From: JAYZAP01 sp964645285
GTDB taxonomy: Bacteria > Pseudomonadota > Alphaproteobacteria > JAAXGF01
Assembly: GCA_964645285.1 (NCBI GenBank)
Contig: CAZYDR010000027.1
Coordinates: 1-37,231 of the forward strand
Direction of reading: 5' to 3'
Length of the DNA stretch: 37,231 nucleotides
Shown here: positions 1 to 7,600 of the stretch, piece after piece
Layout of the letters: each line of letters begins with the position of its first letter
Numbering within the stretch: position 1 is the stretch's first letter
The notes under the pieces: model-generated
Database searches by the model: none
Seen by the model: the letters and a program-made list of their open reading frames with translations, nothing else
What the model was told of the DNA's origin: nothing
Translations under genes and position numbers: made by a program

Positions 1-83
1 GCTTGGTAGAACCTGTTTTTGGCCGTGACAGGCCCAATCTTTACGGGCTCGAACAGAACGTCATATCGCGGGTCACGAGTCAT
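1..83 (-). CDS. N-terminus of a trimethylamine-dehydrogenase-like flavoprotein (runs off the window)
   Basis: Only the first 27 codons lie inside the window. They begin MTRDPRYDVLFEPVKIGP and continue through an NRFYQ segment, almost the same as the first residues of the complete protein at 30547-32616. That similarity identifies it as a second copy of the trimethylamine/dimethylamine dehydrogenase family, whose N-terminal TIM barrel binds FMN. The ATG at 81-83 is preceded on the coding strand by GGAGG about five bases upstream, a good ribosome binding site. It follows the SMP-30-type gene on the same strand after 91 bp and is probably in the same operon. The active-site cysteine and iron-sulfur motif lie beyond the edge, so its activity cannot be judged. 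Confidence 0.8.
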   Translation of the reverse strand, partial: MTRDPRYDVLFEPVKIGPVTAKNRFYQ

Positions 84-174
84 CAGGTCCTCCACTTCCA
101 GGGCAATACCCGGTTATCGCATCAAATCGAATGAGATTGTTGAGGAAATTTCGGCGCCCGGCGAATCGATGACT

Positions 175-1053
175 TCAGCTTCGGTAGGGCACTTCCGGCA
201 GTCCGGCCACGCCCGCATCGACCAGGAACAGACCGCCGGACAAGGGGGCCTCCTTGAGCTGATCTTCGGTCAGCAACAATCGTGCCGTGGTCACGTACAC
301 CTGATCCAGATTGTCGCCGCCGAACGCCAGGCTCGTCACTTGTGGCACCGGCATGCCGATAACCCGGTCGATGCGCCCATCCGGGTCGTAACAGGTAATC
401 CGCCAGCCGCCCCAATGGGCGCCCCAGACGAATCCTTGGGCATCCACGGCCAGGTCGTCGGGCATGCCGTCGGCCGGATCGACCCGGACAAACTCCCGAC
501 GGTTGTCGATGTCGCCGGTCTCGACGTCAAAATCAAACGCGTAGATCACGCCATGGCCACTGTCGGTGAAGTACATGGTGCGATCATCGGGGCTCCAACC
601 CAGGCTGTTGGAAACGATCACGTCGGGCAGCATGCGGGCAACGTCGCCGGTACCGTTGACCCGGTAGAGAGCGCCATTCGGGTCGGTTTCATCCATATCC
701 GTGCTGCCCACCCAGAAGCGGCCCCGGCGGTCGCACTTGCCATCGTTGAACCGATTGTTGAACAAACCGGCCTCGGGGGTCGCGAAGATGTCAGGCGAAT
801 TTAGATTGGCGTCGAGATGGACCAGACCGGCATTGGTCCCGGCAATGAACCCGCCATCGGCGCGTTTTGCGATGCAGCCGAATTGGTAGGCTTGCGGAAA
901 CACCTGCCGGTCGCCGGATCGGGGATCGAAGCGAAAGATCACCTGATCCTCAATATCCACCCAATAAACCATTTTTTCCTTGGGGCACCAGAGTGGCGCT
1001 TCACCGAGGATCGATTGCGCCGGCCAGACACATTCAGTTGTGGGCGAAGCCAC
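175..1053 (-). CDS. SMP-30/gluconolactonase/LRE family protein
   Basis: The 292-residue protein is a full-length six-bladed beta-propeller of the SMP-30 family, calcium- or zinc-dependent lactonases that open sugar lactones. The family metal ligands can be placed: Glu18 in LGEAPLW, Asn149 in SNSLGWSPD and Asp199 in GMPDD. Asn103 in RFNDGKCD fits the usual substrate contact. The start is a GTG at 1051-1053 that shares its first base with the TAG stop of the upstream permease fragment, with AGGGA about nine bases before it, so translation is probably coupled to that gene. The C-terminus looks natural. The context (polyamine-type permease before it, trimethylamine-dehydrogenase-like gene after it) does not reveal the lactone substrate, and the family name alone does not prove gluconolactonase activity. 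Confidence 0.85.
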   Translation of the reverse strand: MASPTTECVWPAQSILGEAPLWCPKEKMVYWVDIEDQVIFRFDPRSGDRQVFPQAYQFGCIAKRADGGFIAGTNAGLVHLDANLNSPDIFATPEAGLFNNRFNDGKCDRRGRFWVGSTDMDETDPNGALYRVNGTGDVARMLPDVIVSNSLGWSPDDRTMYFTDSGHGVIYAFDFDVETGDIDNRREFVRVDPADGMPDDLAVDAQGFVWGAHWGGWRITCYDPDGRIDRVIGMPVPQVTSLAFGGDNLDQVYVTTARLLLTEDQLKEAPLSGGLFLVDAGVAGLPEVPYRS

Positions 1054-1268
1054 TATTCTTGGTCCCTGCGCCGCAGCAGCACCTGGGCAATAATCAGCAA
1101 GGTCAACGACACGTACAGCACCATGGTGCCGATGGCGTTGACCTCGGGCGTGATACCGCGCCGGATTGAGGCAAAGACGTAAATCGGCAGGGTCGTATCG
1201 GGCCCGGCGACAAAGAACGAGATAATAAAATCATCGAAGCTGAAGGTGAAGCTCAACAGGCACCCGGC
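1053..1268 (-). pseudogene. potC: C-terminal fragment of a PotC-type ABC transporter permease
   Basis: About 70 residues match the end of spermidine/putrescine-type inner-membrane permeases: LLSFTFSFDDFIISFFVAGP, then TTLPIYVFASIRRGITPEVN and a final hydrophobic helix ending in LLRRRDQE. Everything upstream of roughly position 1268, which should hold the first four or so membrane helices and the EAA loop, is replaced by an unrelated gene on the opposite strand. The fragment has no start of its own and cannot make a working permease. The TAG stop overlaps the GTG start of the SMP-30-type gene, so in the intact ancestor these two were co-transcribed. The subfamily (polyamine versus another opine or amine substrate) cannot be decided from this piece. 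Confidence 0.8.
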
Positions 1269-1808
1269 CTGTTTCGCCTGCGCGAAATCGCGCCGGACCG
1301 GTTTCATCACTCGGAACATTACCGCCCCTACTATCGCCGTACCGGCCTGGCCGAAGAGATCGGCTTCATGGTCTCCTTGCCCCACGACATGATGCTGGTC
1401 ATATCCCTCATGCGGGCCGGCACCAGCGCGCCGTTCAGCGACCGCGACATGAACAAACTGCGGCGCATGGAACCCATCGTCCACGCCGCGGCCGCCCGGC
1501 ACTGGCGCAATCTGGGCCACCTGCAATCCCGCGATACAGATGCGGAAAGCGCCCGCCCGGCGTTGAACCTTCAGGTCATCAACGCCTTCAAGAACTTCGG
1601 TGACGGCGTCCTGACGCCCCGTGAGCGCGAAGTGGTGCGCATGGTGTTAAGCGGTCACTCGTCCAACTCCATCGGCCGCCAGTTCGAAATCACCACCGGG
1701 ACGGTCAAAATTCACCGCAAGAACATCTACGCCAAACTGGGAATCTCCTCTCAGTCGGAGCTTTTCTCCCACTTCATCGCTTATCTGTCGGGTCTCGTGG
1801 CTCGCTAA
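1263..1808 (+). pseudogene. LuxR-family transcriptional regulator, N-terminally truncated
   Basis: The frame is open from before the fusion point and reads PGLFRLREIAPDRF, then EHYRPYYRRTGLAEEIGF, a pattern I recall from the sensory half of proteobacterial LuxR-type regulators. It ends in a complete C-terminal helix-turn-helix: LTPREREVVRMVLSG, SNSIGRQFEITTGTVKIHRK and NIYAKLGISSQSELF. Around 80-100 N-terminal residues appear to be missing because the sequence left of about 1263 belongs to the permease gene on the other strand. An internal ATG at 1368 could in principle give a 146-residue DNA-binding product, but I see no convincing ribosome binding site. The stop at 1806-1808 lies three bases from the end of the convergent DUF1445 gene. 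Confidence 0.75.
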
Positions 1809-1811
1809 GCG

Positions 1812-2600
1812 TTAATCGAGCAACGACGTGCTCTCGATATCGGCGACGAACATGTGGCCGGGGGCGTGGGAGATGGCGATTTCCGGTTTGGCGTTGATCA
1901 CCACGGTCTGGGGGGTCACGCCGCAGGCCCAGAATACCGGCACCTCGCCGGGCTTGATGATCACTGCGTCGCCATAGTCGGGGCTTGCGAGATCAGTGAT
2001 GCCGAGCGCCGCCGGGTCACCCACATGGACCGGGGCGCCGTGGGCTCGCACGTAAGGCCGTGTAACCTCCACCGCCGTGGCCGCCTGTTTCGGGGTCATT
2101 GGGCGCATGGAGACCACCATGGGGCCTTCGAAGCCGCCCGAGACGGCGCAGGCGCGGTCCGTGCGGTACATAGACGTGTTGACGCCCTCCTCCACATGGC
2201 GGATCGGCAGGCCGGCGGCGGTCATGGCGTCCTCGAAGGTGTAGGAACAGCCGATCAGGAAACCCACCAGATCGTCGCGCCATAAACCTGTGATGTCGGT
2301 AGGCTCGTCGACCAGTTCGCCGTGGCGGAATACCCGGTAGCGCGGCAGGTCGCTGCGAATATCGGCGCCGGGCGCGATGACCCGGGGCTCCGGGTCGCCG
2401 GGGTCGGTGATGTCGAGCACCGGGCAGGGTTTGGGATTGCGCTGGCAGAATACGGCGAAATCATAGGCATCGGACTTGGGCACGATCATCAGATTGGCCT
2501 GCACCCGGCCCGGCGCCTGGCCGGCGGTATAGCCGCTGAAGCTGCCGGCGCGGCATTGGCGCCTGATTTCGCCGGGATCAAGGATGATGCTATTTGGCAT
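1812..2600 (-). CDS. DUF1445 / D-glutamate cyclase-like putative hydro-lyase
   Basis: The 262-residue protein matches the family annotated as putative hydro-lyase (UPF0317/DUF1445), the bacterial relatives of D-glutamate cyclase. Visible family features are the N-terminal RRQCRAGSFSGYTAG segment, the central FLIGCSYTFEDAM motif, and the conserved tail with GVTPQTVVINAKPEIAISHA followed by PGHMFVADI. The length is normal for the family. The ATG overlaps the end of the D-aminoacyl-tRNA deacylase gene by 11 bases in another frame, so it is translated as the last gene of the run starting at 5002. A link with the deacylase through D-amino-acid removal is plausible from function and context. That link is inference and the reaction is unproven. 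Confidence 0.8.
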   Translation of the reverse strand: MPNSIILDPGEIRRQCRAGSFSGYTAGQAPGRVQANLMIVPKSDAYDFAVFCQRNPKPCPVLDITDPGDPEPRVIAPGADIRSDLPRYRVFRHGELVDEPTDITGLWRDDLVGFLIGCSYTFEDAMTAAGLPIRHVEEGVNTSMYRTDRACAVSGGFEGPMVVSMRPMTPKQAATAVEVTRPYVRAHGAPVHVGDPAALGITDLASPDYGDAVIIKPGEVPVFWACGVTPQTVVINAKPEIAISHAPGHMFVADIESTSLLD

Positions 2601-3036
2601 TGGTGTCGTACCATATGGTCACCGGGCCGTCGTTGACCAGACGCACTTCCATATGGGCCTGGAACTGGCCGGTCTGCACCGGCACCCCATGGCCGGCCAG
2701 GGCCTCGCAGAATTGCGCGACGATGGGCTCGGCCACATCCGGCGACGCGGCGTAGGAAAAACCCGGTCGGTTGCCCCGTGAGACGTCGGCGCATAGGGTG
2801 AACTGGCTGACCGCCAGGACGCTGCCGCCGGTATCAACCACAGACAGGTTCATCTTGCCGTCATCGTCTTCGAAGACCCGCAGGTTAGCGATCTTGCGGG
2901 CGAGAAACTCGCCCTGCTCATCGCCGTCGCCCTGCTCGACCCCGACCAAAACCAGCAGGCCGCCCTCGATGGCGGAAATCTCCTCACCGCCGACCGAGAC
3001 GCCGGCCTCGCTGACCCGTTGCACCAATGCTCTCAT
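2590..3036 (-). CDS. dtd: D-aminoacyl-tRNA deacylase
   Basis: This 148-residue cytosolic enzyme hydrolyses D-amino acids wrongly attached to tRNA. It carries both family signatures: SQFTLCADVSRGNRPGFSYA, the SQxTL catalytic region, and LVNDGPVTIWYDT, the NxGP[VF]T region near the C-terminus that gives D-chirality selectivity. The N-terminus MRALVQRVSEAGVSV is typical, so the start is the ATG at 3034-3036, although the frame remains open further upstream. AGGAAGG inside the last codons of the flavin oxidoreductase gene supplies a ribosome binding site, and the two genes are separated by a single base. Length and motifs are complete, so it should be functional. Confidence 0.95.
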   Translation of the reverse strand: MRALVQRVSEAGVSVGGEEISAIEGGLLVLVGVEQGDGDEQGEFLARKIANLRVFEDDDGKMNLSVVDTGGSVLAVSQFTLCADVSRGNRPGFSYAASPDVAEPIVAQFCEALAGHGVPVQTGQFQAHMEVRLVNDGPVTIWYDTNAK

Positions 3037-3037
3037 T

Positions 3038-5002
3038 TCATACCTTCCTCGCAGCCAAAGCGCCCTCGGCGATGGCAATATCGGCGAGGCGCGGAGCCAG
3101 GCTGTCGCCGACCACGTGAAGCTCCATACCCGCCGTCTCGATGGTCTGGCGCAGGCCGTCGACCGCCTGATTGCCGTACCAGGCGATGAGCAGGTCAACG
3201 CCCTCGATGCGGCTTTCCTCGCCGCTGTAGACGTTTTGCAGCACCACGTCCCGGCTATCCAGGCTGGTGACATCGCTATTGGGCAGGAAGACCGTGCCCG
3301 CCTCCATCAGCCGGTGGTAGAGCGGCACCCGCAGGACCAGATCGATATCCTCGGCCACGGCGAAGGCCGGTGTCACCACATGGACCTTGCAGCCGGTCTC
3401 GATCAGCGCCTCGGCGGCGCCCAGGCCGATGACTCCGCCGGCATGGTCCCAGACCACGGCGACCCGCGCCTCGGGCCGGCCCTCGCGCACCACGTCATGG
3501 GGACTCAGCACTTCGACATGAGAGTCGGCGGCACCCTTTACGTTCACGGCCAGGGGTTCGGCCCCGGTGGCGAGCACAATGCTGTCCGCCTCAAGCCCGG
3601 CGATGTCGTCGTTGCCGATGGAACGCCCCAGTTCGACCCGCACCTGAAGCTTTTCGAGTTGCTCGCGGCGCCAATCGATGACTCCCTGGAACTCGGCCCA
3701 GGTGCGGATCGAGGTGCGCAGCATGAACTGACCGCCAAGCACCGCGTCGCGTTCATAGAGCGTTACCCGGTGGCCGCGCTCCGCCGCCACCCGCGCCGCC
3801 TCAAGCCCGGCCGGGCCGCCGCCGATGACCGCCACCCGCTTGGCCGTGGATGCCGGTTCGGCCGCACCCCAGTCGTGCTCGCGGGCGGCTTCCGGGTTTT
3901 GCATGCAGCGGATCGGCCCGCCGGCCAGTGCCCGGGCGATACAGACGTTGGCGCCGACGCAGGGCCGCACGTCGTCGGCCCGGCCGCTGCTGATCTTGGC
4001 GACGATGTCGGGATCGGCAATATGGGCGCGGGTCATGCCGACCATGTCGGCGTGACCGTCGGCTAGGATGCGCTCGGCGTGGTGCGGATCGACGATGCGC
4101 CCGACCGTGAACACCGGCAAATCGACCGCTTGCTTGATGGCCGCCGCCAGGGGCACGAACAGACCGTGCGGCGCCGGGGTCGGCGGCCAGTGGGTGGCAC
4201 GGTGGACCCGGTCGAGATTGGTGCCGGCGATGACGTTGAGGTAATCGAGCTTACCGGTCGCCTCGAGCACCTGGGCGACCTCTTTCATGGCGCCCTGGTC
4301 GAGGCCGTCGTCGACGAACTCGTCGCCGGGGATTCGCATGCCGACGATAAGGTCGGGACCGGCGGCCTCGCGCACCGCCTCGACCACCTCGACGGGAAAG
4401 CGCATACGGTTCTCCAGGGAACCACCATAACGGTCTACGCGCTTGTTGGCGTGGGGCGACAGGAAGTTGGCGATCAACAGGCCGAAGGCGCCGAGGATCT
4501 CGATGCCGTCAAGGTCGCCCTGGCGAACCCGCCCGGCGGCGGCGCCAAAGGCCCGCACCATCTCGTCGATTTCAGCAACAGTCATGGCGTGGGGCGTCTC
4601 GCGCACCAGTTCCGACGACACCGCCGAGGCCGCCCACAGGGGCTGGCCCGGCTCGCCCGCGTAAATTCCGGCGCTGTAATGGGCCAATTGGGCCAGCATG
4701 CAGCCGCCTTCCTCGTGAACCGCATCGGCGAGGCGCTGATAGCCGGGAATGATGCTGTCGTCGGTGTTCTCCAGGGCATAGGGCGAGCCCAGGGCGCTGC
4801 TTTCATGCACCGGCGTCGCTCCGGTGATCTGCATGGCGACCCCGCCTCGCGCCTTGGTTCGGTGATAGGCCACATACTGATCGCCCGGCGCGCCGTTTTC
4901 CGCGATGCGCGGCACATGGGCGGTAACCAGCACCCGGTTACGCAATGTCTTGGGCCCGACCTTGAGGGGCGACAATAGATGAGGGAAATCCGACACAGTC
5001 AT
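3038..5002 (-). CDS. NADH:flavin oxidoreductase / demethylase-like FMN-FeS-FAD protein
   Basis: The 654-residue protein has the 2,4-dienoyl-CoA reductase/trimethylamine dehydrogenase layout: an Old-Yellow-Enzyme TIM barrel (about 1-340), a cysteine motif (348-366), then a dinucleotide-binding part starting with VAVIGGGPAGLEAARVAAER near 389 and a second nucleotide domain near 520-550. It resembles N-methylproline or dimethylglycine demethylase-type proteins more than dienoyl-CoA reductase. Two oddities stand out. The cluster motif reads CVGANVC plus a distant Cys366, with Ala351 where the second of four cysteines is expected. The usual His pair of the barrel (GVEIHGAHG type) is GIEILGAFG. It starts a three-gene run with dtd and the DUF1445 gene and is divergent from the dimethylformamidase-like gene. 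The substrate is unknown. Confidence 0.8.
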   Translation of the reverse strand: MTVSDFPHLLSPLKVGPKTLRNRVLVTAHVPRIAENGAPGDQYVAYHRTKARGGVAMQITGATPVHESSALGSPYALENTDDSIIPGYQRLADAVHEEGGCMLAQLAHYSAGIYAGEPGQPLWAASAVSSELVRETPHAMTVAEIDEMVRAFGAAAGRVRQGDLDGIEILGAFGLLIANFLSPHANKRVDRYGGSLENRMRFPVEVVEAVREAAGPDLIVGMRIPGDEFVDDGLDQGAMKEVAQVLEATGKLDYLNVIAGTNLDRVHRATHWPPTPAPHGLFVPLAAAIKQAVDLPVFTVGRIVDPHHAERILADGHADMVGMTRAHIADPDIVAKISSGRADDVRPCVGANVCIARALAGGPIRCMQNPEAAREHDWGAAEPASTAKRVAVIGGGPAGLEAARVAAERGHRVTLYERDAVLGGQFMLRTSIRTWAEFQGVIDWRREQLEKLQVRVELGRSIGNDDIAGLEADSIVLATGAEPLAVNVKGAADSHVEVLSPHDVVREGRPEARVAVVWDHAGGVIGLGAAEALIETGCKVHVVTPAFAVAEDIDLVLRVPLYHRLMEAGTVFLPNSDVTSLDSRDVVLQNVYSGEESRIEGVDLLIAWYGNQAVDGLRQTIETAGMELHVVGDSLAPRLADIAIAEGALAARKV

Positions 5003-5016
5003 AGCCCGTTCCTACT

Positions 5017-5088
5017 CACTAATAACCATCGGCAGCTTGCGTGTTTTCGCCGCCGCTGGCAACGTGTTCGGCAGCATTATTATTAGTG
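5017..5088. promoter_or_regulatory. Divergent intergenic region with mirrored TTATTAGTG motif
   Basis: The 99-bp gap between the divergent starts at 5002 and 5102 contains CACTAATAA at 5017-5025 and its exact complement TTATTAGTG at 5080-5088. Each divergent gene therefore has the same nine-base motif, in the same orientation relative to transcription, 14-15 bases before its ATG. It could be a shared operator or a pair of AT-rich promoter elements. This is seen in the sequence; the function is inferred. Confidence 0.3.
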
Positions 5089-5101
5089 GCGGAAATTGAT
5101 C

Positions 5102-6681
5102 ATGGCAGAGCAACCAGGCACCGCGACAGGGACCGGCGCCGGCACCCGGCGGGGCCGCACCATCCAGGGGCAATGGGCCAGCGCGGTGCCGGAGAATATC
5201 TACGAATGCACCAGCCGCGACCCCAATGAACTGGAGGTCTGGTGCTACACCGACCGGCTGTCCTACGCGTCCGGCGACACGGTGCAATCCCACGTCAACA
5301 CCACGGTCCCGAAGTTCGACCTGGAGATCGTCCGCGATGGTAAGACACCGGAGACCGTGCACCGGGCCGACGCCTGGCTGGGGCCATGCATGAGACTCCG
5401 GTGGATTGCTCGATCGAGGGCTGCGGCTGGCCGGTGGCCTATGAGTTCACCCTGCCCGACGACTGGCGCTCCGGGGTCTACATCGTCCGCAGTTATGCCC
5501 GGCGCGACGGCGAGGTTTTCGACCATCGCCACATGTTCATCCTGCGCCCGGCCGAGCCCGGCCGTGATGCGCGCATGGTGCTGGTCTGCGCCACCGGCAC
5601 CTGGATGGCCTATAACGAATGGGGAGGCAGCAACCACTACGAAGGTATCATCGGGCCCAACAACGACGAGTTCTCGACCCGCCTGAGCATTCACCGGCCG
5701 TGGAGCCGGGGCTTCGTCTGGCTGCCCAAGGGGGCGCCGCGCATCGCCCTGGCCCATCCGCCGGCGCAAAACGCCACGGTGCGCTACCCCCACATGGAAT
5801 GGTCCTACACCAACGGCTACAGCAAGAAATACGCCTCCGCCGGCTGGGCCAGCTATGAGCGCAACTTCGCGGTCTGGGCCGAGGAACAGGGCTACGCCCT
5901 CGACATCATCGCCCAGCACGACCTGCCCGACCAGCCGGACATCCTGGGCGCCTACGACTGCGCCGTATTCATCGGCCACGACGAATACTGGTCGTGGGAA
6001 ATGCGTGATGCGGTCGACGCCTATGTGGAAGGCGGCGGCAAGGCGGCGCGGTTCGCCGGCAACTTCATGTGGCAGACCCGCCTGGAGGACGATGGCGCAA
6101 CCCAGATTTGTCACAAATACAATGCCCGGGAGAACGACCCCCTGCGCGAGACCGAGCGCAGCACCACAAGCTGGGAGGCCCCTGAAGTGGGCCGGCCAGG
6201 AGCGCTTACCTTCGGTCTCAACGCCAGCCAGGGGGTCTACACCCGCTATGGCTTTTGCTGCCCGCGGGCGCCCGGTGGCTTCACGGTCTACCGGCCCGAG
6301 CACTGGGCTCTCGACGGCAGCGACCTCTATTACGGCGACGTGTTCGGTGGCGAGTCGACCATCTTCGGCTACGAAGACGACGGCCTCGACTACACCGTCC
6401 GCCATGGCCTGCCCTACCCCACCGGCGACGACGGCGCCCCGGGCGGCGTCGAGATTATCGCCATGGGCCTGGCCACCCTGGTCGAGGACCACCACGGCCA
6501 CGAAGGCGTGGTCCAGTACCTCGAAGACCTCGACGCCCGCTTCATCGCCGAGACCCTGTATTACGAGGCCACCGAGGAGACCATCGACCGGGTCAAACGG
6601 GGCTCGGGCATGATGGTGGCCATGCCCAAGGGCCAAGGCGAGGTGTTCCACGCCGGCACCGCCAACTGGGTCGCCGGGCTG
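5102..6681 (+). pseudogene. N,N-dimethylformamidase large-subunit-like protein, frameshifted and 3'-truncated
   Basis: The two reading frames together match the dimethylformamidase beta-subunit family (cytosolic hydrolases of formamide-type bonds). Part one runs from ATG 5102 through YTDRLSYASGDTVQSHVNT to DAWLG. Part two continues with ETPVDCSIEGCGWPVAYEF, ATGTWMAYNEWGGSNHYEG, SYTNGYSKKYASAGWASYER and DCAVFIGHDEYWSWEMRDAV to FHAGTANWVAGL. The frame changes at the GGGG run 5380-5383; one additional G would restore WLGAMHETPVD. After NWVAGL at about 6681 the sequence becomes the antisense of the next gene, so the last residues of the protein are missing. A TTG at 5096 is an alternative start, but ATG 5102 is preferred. 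The single-base shift may be a sequencing error. The 3' truncation is a separate event. Confidence 0.7.
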
Positions 6682-7514
6682 GGCGGCCGGACACCGCGCG
6701 GCTCAAGCGGGTGTCCTGATCGCCGGCGTTGCGCAGGGCCTCGCGATAGGACCCCCGCACGTTGGTCTCGGGACAGGACAGGAAAGCGGTTCCCATCTGC
6801 ACACCGCTGGCGCCGAGCGCAAAAAGCGGCGGCGATGCCCCGGCCGTCGGCGATACCGCCGGTGGCGATGACCGGCACCCGCACCGCATCGAACACTTGC
6901 GGCACCAACGCCATAGTGCCGATGCCGTCGTCCTCGAAGGACATGCCAAAGGTCCCCCGGTGTCCGCCGGCCTCCCAACCCTGGGCGATGACCGCGTCAA
7001 CGCCGGCGGTTTCCAGCGCCCTGGCTTCCGCCACATTTGTCGCCGAGCAGAGAATGCGGCAGCCGATGTCCTTGAGGGCGGCGACCATGGCGGCCTCGGG
7101 CAAGCCGAAGTGGAAACTCACCACCGCCGGTTTGATCTGGAGCAGGGCCGCCAAGCGAGCCTCATCAAAGGTGCCAAAGGCCGGCTCGCCAGGGCTGGCC
7201 GGCGGCTCCCCCAGGGCGGCTTCGTCATAAAGCCCGGCCACCCGCTGGCGCACTTGTTCGTTCTTGGCACTGTTAGGAACCGGCGCCTCGTGAGCGAAGA
7301 AGTTGAGATTGAACCCGCGGTTGGTGGCGGCACGCAACTCGTCCGCTAAATCGCCTAGCTTATCGGGCGATATGGTGGCGCAGCCGATCGAGCCGAGGCC
7401 GCCGGCATTGCTCACGGCAGCGGCCAGGGCCGGGGTGGTCGAGCCCGCCATGGGTGCCTGTATTATCGGGTTATCGAATCCCAGAAGATCGAGCAGATCG
7501 GTACGCGGCCACAT
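6674..7514 (-). pseudogene. Nitronate monooxygenase/enoyl reductase-like FMN protein, frameshifted and 3'-truncated
   Basis: The protein begins MWPRTDLLDLLGFDNPIIQA, continues PMAGSTTPALAAAVSNAGGLGSIG, and has AVIAQGWEAGGHRG and PVIATGGIADGRGIAAAF, the flavin-phosphate-binding pattern of nitronate monooxygenases that oxidise nitroalkanes. ATG 7512-7514 is chosen because GGAG lies six bases upstream and the family starts here. After GIAAAF the frame changes at the A5 run 6821-6825; deleting one base restores ALGASGVQMGTAFLSCPET, YREALRNAGDQDTRLSRAV and SGRPAR. At about 6674-6681 the match stops because the DNA becomes the convergent dimethylformamidase-like gene. About 60-80 residues of C-terminus seem to be missing. 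It is divergent from the TauD-like gene. Confidence 0.75.
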
Positions 7515-7600
7515 GGCGCTCTCCTTTACAATTTTGCGCACTATAGCGAACATATGCTAGCCATGGAGATTACTCGATTGCTGGCAAGGAGTAGCGTGCG

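Noticed and set aside
1269..1526. An N-terminal extension of the permease frame up to position 1526
   Set aside because: Residues before LLSFTFSFDD are the antisense of the LuxR gene and lack membrane helices, so they are not part of the transporter.
2771..4978. Long plus-strand frames opposite dtd and the flavin oxidoreductase
   Set aside because: They are shadows of well-conserved minus-strand genes, without ribosome binding sites or domain patterns.
5263..6651. A 462-codon minus-strand frame opposite the dimethylformamidase-like gene
   Set aside because: The plus strand carries the recognisable family motifs. The minus frame is rich in Val, Gly and Ala with no domain, typical of antisense in GC-rich DNA.
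6682..7230. A C-terminal extension of the dimethylformamidase-like frame to 7230
   Set aside because: After NWVAGL the translation is the antisense of the nitronate-monooxygenase-like gene, Arg/Pro/Ser-rich and without family similarity.
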